From: Veillonella denticariosi JCM 15641
Lineage (GTDB): Bacteria; Bacillota; Negativicutes; Veillonellales; Veillonellaceae
Direction of reading: 5' to 3'
DNA length: 64,000 nucleotides
NCBI RefSeq assembly: GCF_002959855.1
Contig: NZ_PPDB01000001.1
Coordinates: forward strand, 186,001-250,000
Shown: in pieces, positions 62,702 to 64,000 of the stretch
How positions within the stretch are numbered: the first letter of the stretch is position 1
Layout: every line of letters begins with the position of its first letter
Made by a program: the position numbers and the translations under genes
Notes under the pieces: generated by a model
The model's input: the letters and a program-made list of their open reading frames with translations, nothing else
Databases searched by the model: none
Told to the model about the DNA's origin: nothing

Positions 62702-64000
62702 GCTGTCACCTCCTGAGATGCTAAAATCTGTTGATATACAGTAGATGTACCTGCTAGTTCATCATGTGTGCCATAGCCTGCAACTTGACCTCGGTTGATG
62801 ATTAAGATGTGGTCCGCTTTTTTGGCAGCGCTTACCTTTTGTTCTACTGAGATAAGTGCGGGATGATTGTCCTTTTGTAACTCTTCATGTAATGCTGTTC
62901 GAACAGCGCGCTCCGTAGTGTCATCGAGGGCGGAGAAACTATCATCGAAAATAAACAGATCTGGCTTGCGGACAAGGGCTCTGGCCATAGCAAGACGCTG
63001 GCGTTGGCCACCGGATAGATTTGTATCGCCTTGTGACACTATATACTGGTAACCACCTTCAAGGCGACTGATAAATTCGTCCGCCTTAGATAATCGGCAT
63101 GCATTTTCTATATCTTGAATTGAAATATCTTGGTCTGGTGCGGCACCGTAACGTACATTCATATCGATAGTGCCTGTAAATAAGTAGGCTGTTTGCGGCA
63201 CATAACCGATACGTGCACGCAAGTCGTCTACATTCCACTGGTAGATGGATTTACCTTTGAAGAGAATATCTCCGGATTCAATGGAGAATAGGCGAGGAAT
63301 GAGATTTGTAATCGTACTTTTACCTGAACCGATATCGCCCATGATGGCTAATGTTTCACCGTGATGAACGGTAAAGGAAATATTTTCTAGCGCAGGTGAT
63401 TCCGCATTATCGTAGCGGAACGTAACATTGCGGAACTCGAGCAATGGTGTATCCTGGGTTGCGGTTGCGGTTGCGGTTGCGGTTGCGGTTGCGGTTGCGG
63501 TTGCGGTTGCGGTTGATGGGGGTGTCTCATAACTTTGTCGCGTATGTTGCATCGATTTTGAGGTATTAGATTTTTCATCATCAGTGTGATAGGGCTCTGG
63601 AAATGTATTCGAATTTTCGTGTTCTAACAACTCTCGAATACGGGTATAGCATACGATAGCTTCAGGAATATCGATGGTTACGAAAATAGCCATGAGCATA
63701 CTCAATAAAATGAGGTTGGCGTATTCGATAACGGCCATGATATCACCTACCTGCAGGGAGCCCATGCTTACGTTGTAGCCTCCGAGCCATAGGATGGCTA
63801 CGGTACTCATATTAAACAGGATCAATATGGTAGGTAAACCTATGGCAAAGGTTTGGCGCAATCGTTTGTTGAGTTGTGCTGTTTCTGTAAAAATACAGAT
63901 TTCTTTATCGTTCTCATAGGTCCGTCTGTTGAAAGCTCGTATGACAGGCATGCCCACAATATGATCGCGTACCATGTCTGTAATATCATCTAATTTTATC
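62698..64000 (-). CDS. ABC exporter half-transporter (degenerate NBD), partial
   Basis: Truncated by the window end; the frame stays open to base 64000. It has the C-terminal half of the TMD, a Thr-Ala repeat linker (about 20 residues), then the NBD: Walker A GDIGSGKST, signature LSGGQRQRLAMARAL, Walker B LFIFDDSFSALD with Asp in place of the catalytic Glu. This is the usual asymmetry of heterodimeric exporters: the partner has the active site. The linker comes from the (GGTTGC)9 repeat. Confidence 0.88.
   Translation of the reverse strand, partial: IKLDDITDMVRDHIVGMPVIRAFNRRTYENDKEICIFTETAQLNKRLRQTFAIGLPTILILFNMSTVAILWLGGYNVSMGSLQVGDIMAVIEYANLILLSMLMAIFVTIDIPEAIVCYTRIRELLEHENSNTFPEPYHTDDEKSNTSKSMQHTRQSYETPPSTATATATATATATATATATQDTPLLEFRNVTFRYDNAESPALENISFTVHHGETLAIMGDIGSGKSTITNLIPRLFSIESGDILFKGKSIYQWNVDDLRARIGYVPQTAYLFTGTIDMNVRYGAAPDQDISIQDIENACRLSKADEFISRLEGGYQYIVSQGDTNLSGGQRQRLAMARALVRKPDLFIFDDSFSALDDTTERAVRTALHEELQKDNHPALISVEQKVSAAKKADHILIINRGQVAGYGTHDELAGTSTVYQQILASQEVTA
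63457..63515. repeat. Hexanucleotide tandem repeat (GGTTGC)9
   Basis: Nine perfect GGTTGC units (63457-63510) plus five bases. On the coding minus strand they make alternating Thr-Ala. Changes in copy number keep the frame, so the linker would vary in length without turning the gene off. Confidence 0.9.

Noticed and set aside
63457-63515. Repeat array as CRISPR
   Set aside because: The unit is six bases with no spacers, and it lies inside a coding gene.

Overview
The window looks like a bacterial chromosome carrying one complete temperate siphophage. The host is probably a Negativicutes (Veillonellaceae-like) anaerobe: a Firmicutes relative with an outer membrane. This is inferred, not proven. 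Supporting points are the anaerobic genes (Dcu C4-dicarboxylate exchanger, pyruvate formate-lyase and its activase), strong Firmicutes-type ribosome binding sites, and a prophage that combines HK97-type head genes with a lambda-type tail tip and spanin-like lysis genes, which only make sense behind an outer membrane. By eye the host flanks are of moderate GC and the prophage is clearly more AT-rich.

Left flank (1-13056): a LysR regulator; a LysE-type exporter broken by a TGA in place of an expected Trp codon; a YeiH-type exporter; bioD behind a BirA-type operator, then bioA; a Dcu transporter; a zinc-uptake cluster (zur, znuB, znuC leftward, znuA divergent); three Yip1-like membrane proteins; and tRNA-Thr(CGT), whose 3' end is the phage attachment site.

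Prophage (13042-50460, 15-bp attL/attR core). Leftward from attL lie integrase, a class II Fic protein, a P63C protein, a candidate small RNA, a lipoprotein, ImmA and a CI-like repressor. Rightward run a Cro-like regulator with three identical or near-identical operators, small early genes, an HUH-type Rep with a hairpin before it, Lar, SSB, a beta-class DNA methyltransferase broken at a G9 tract, a PD-(D/E)XK-like protein and an ArpU-like late activator followed by three TGTCGT repeats at exact 11-bp spacing before a TATAAT box. Then come HNH, a likely cos region, terminases, portal, protease, capsid, connectors, tail tube, frameshifted tail chaperone, tape measure with a lysozyme domain, the M/L/K tail-tip set, a fused I-J tip protein, fibre, holin, amidase and two almost completely overlapping spanin-like genes. 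A Panacea toxin-antitoxin pair sits beside attR. A minus-strand DUF4393 (Abi-alpha type) gene sits in the early region. The octamer TGATGCGG is strongly enriched and strand-biased across the prophage.

Right flank (50461-64000): the terminator that probably once followed the tRNA; a FliB-like Cys-rich protein; two PepSY-type secreted proteins, one with a Lys/Asp-rich linker; alanine racemase; a 2-hydroxyacid dehydrogenase; pflA; pyruvate formate-lyase encoded as two separate genes (catalytic barrel and 78-residue glycyl-radical domain); an XRE regulator; and a heterodimeric ABC exporter whose second gene runs off the window and contains a (GGTTGC)9 repeat.
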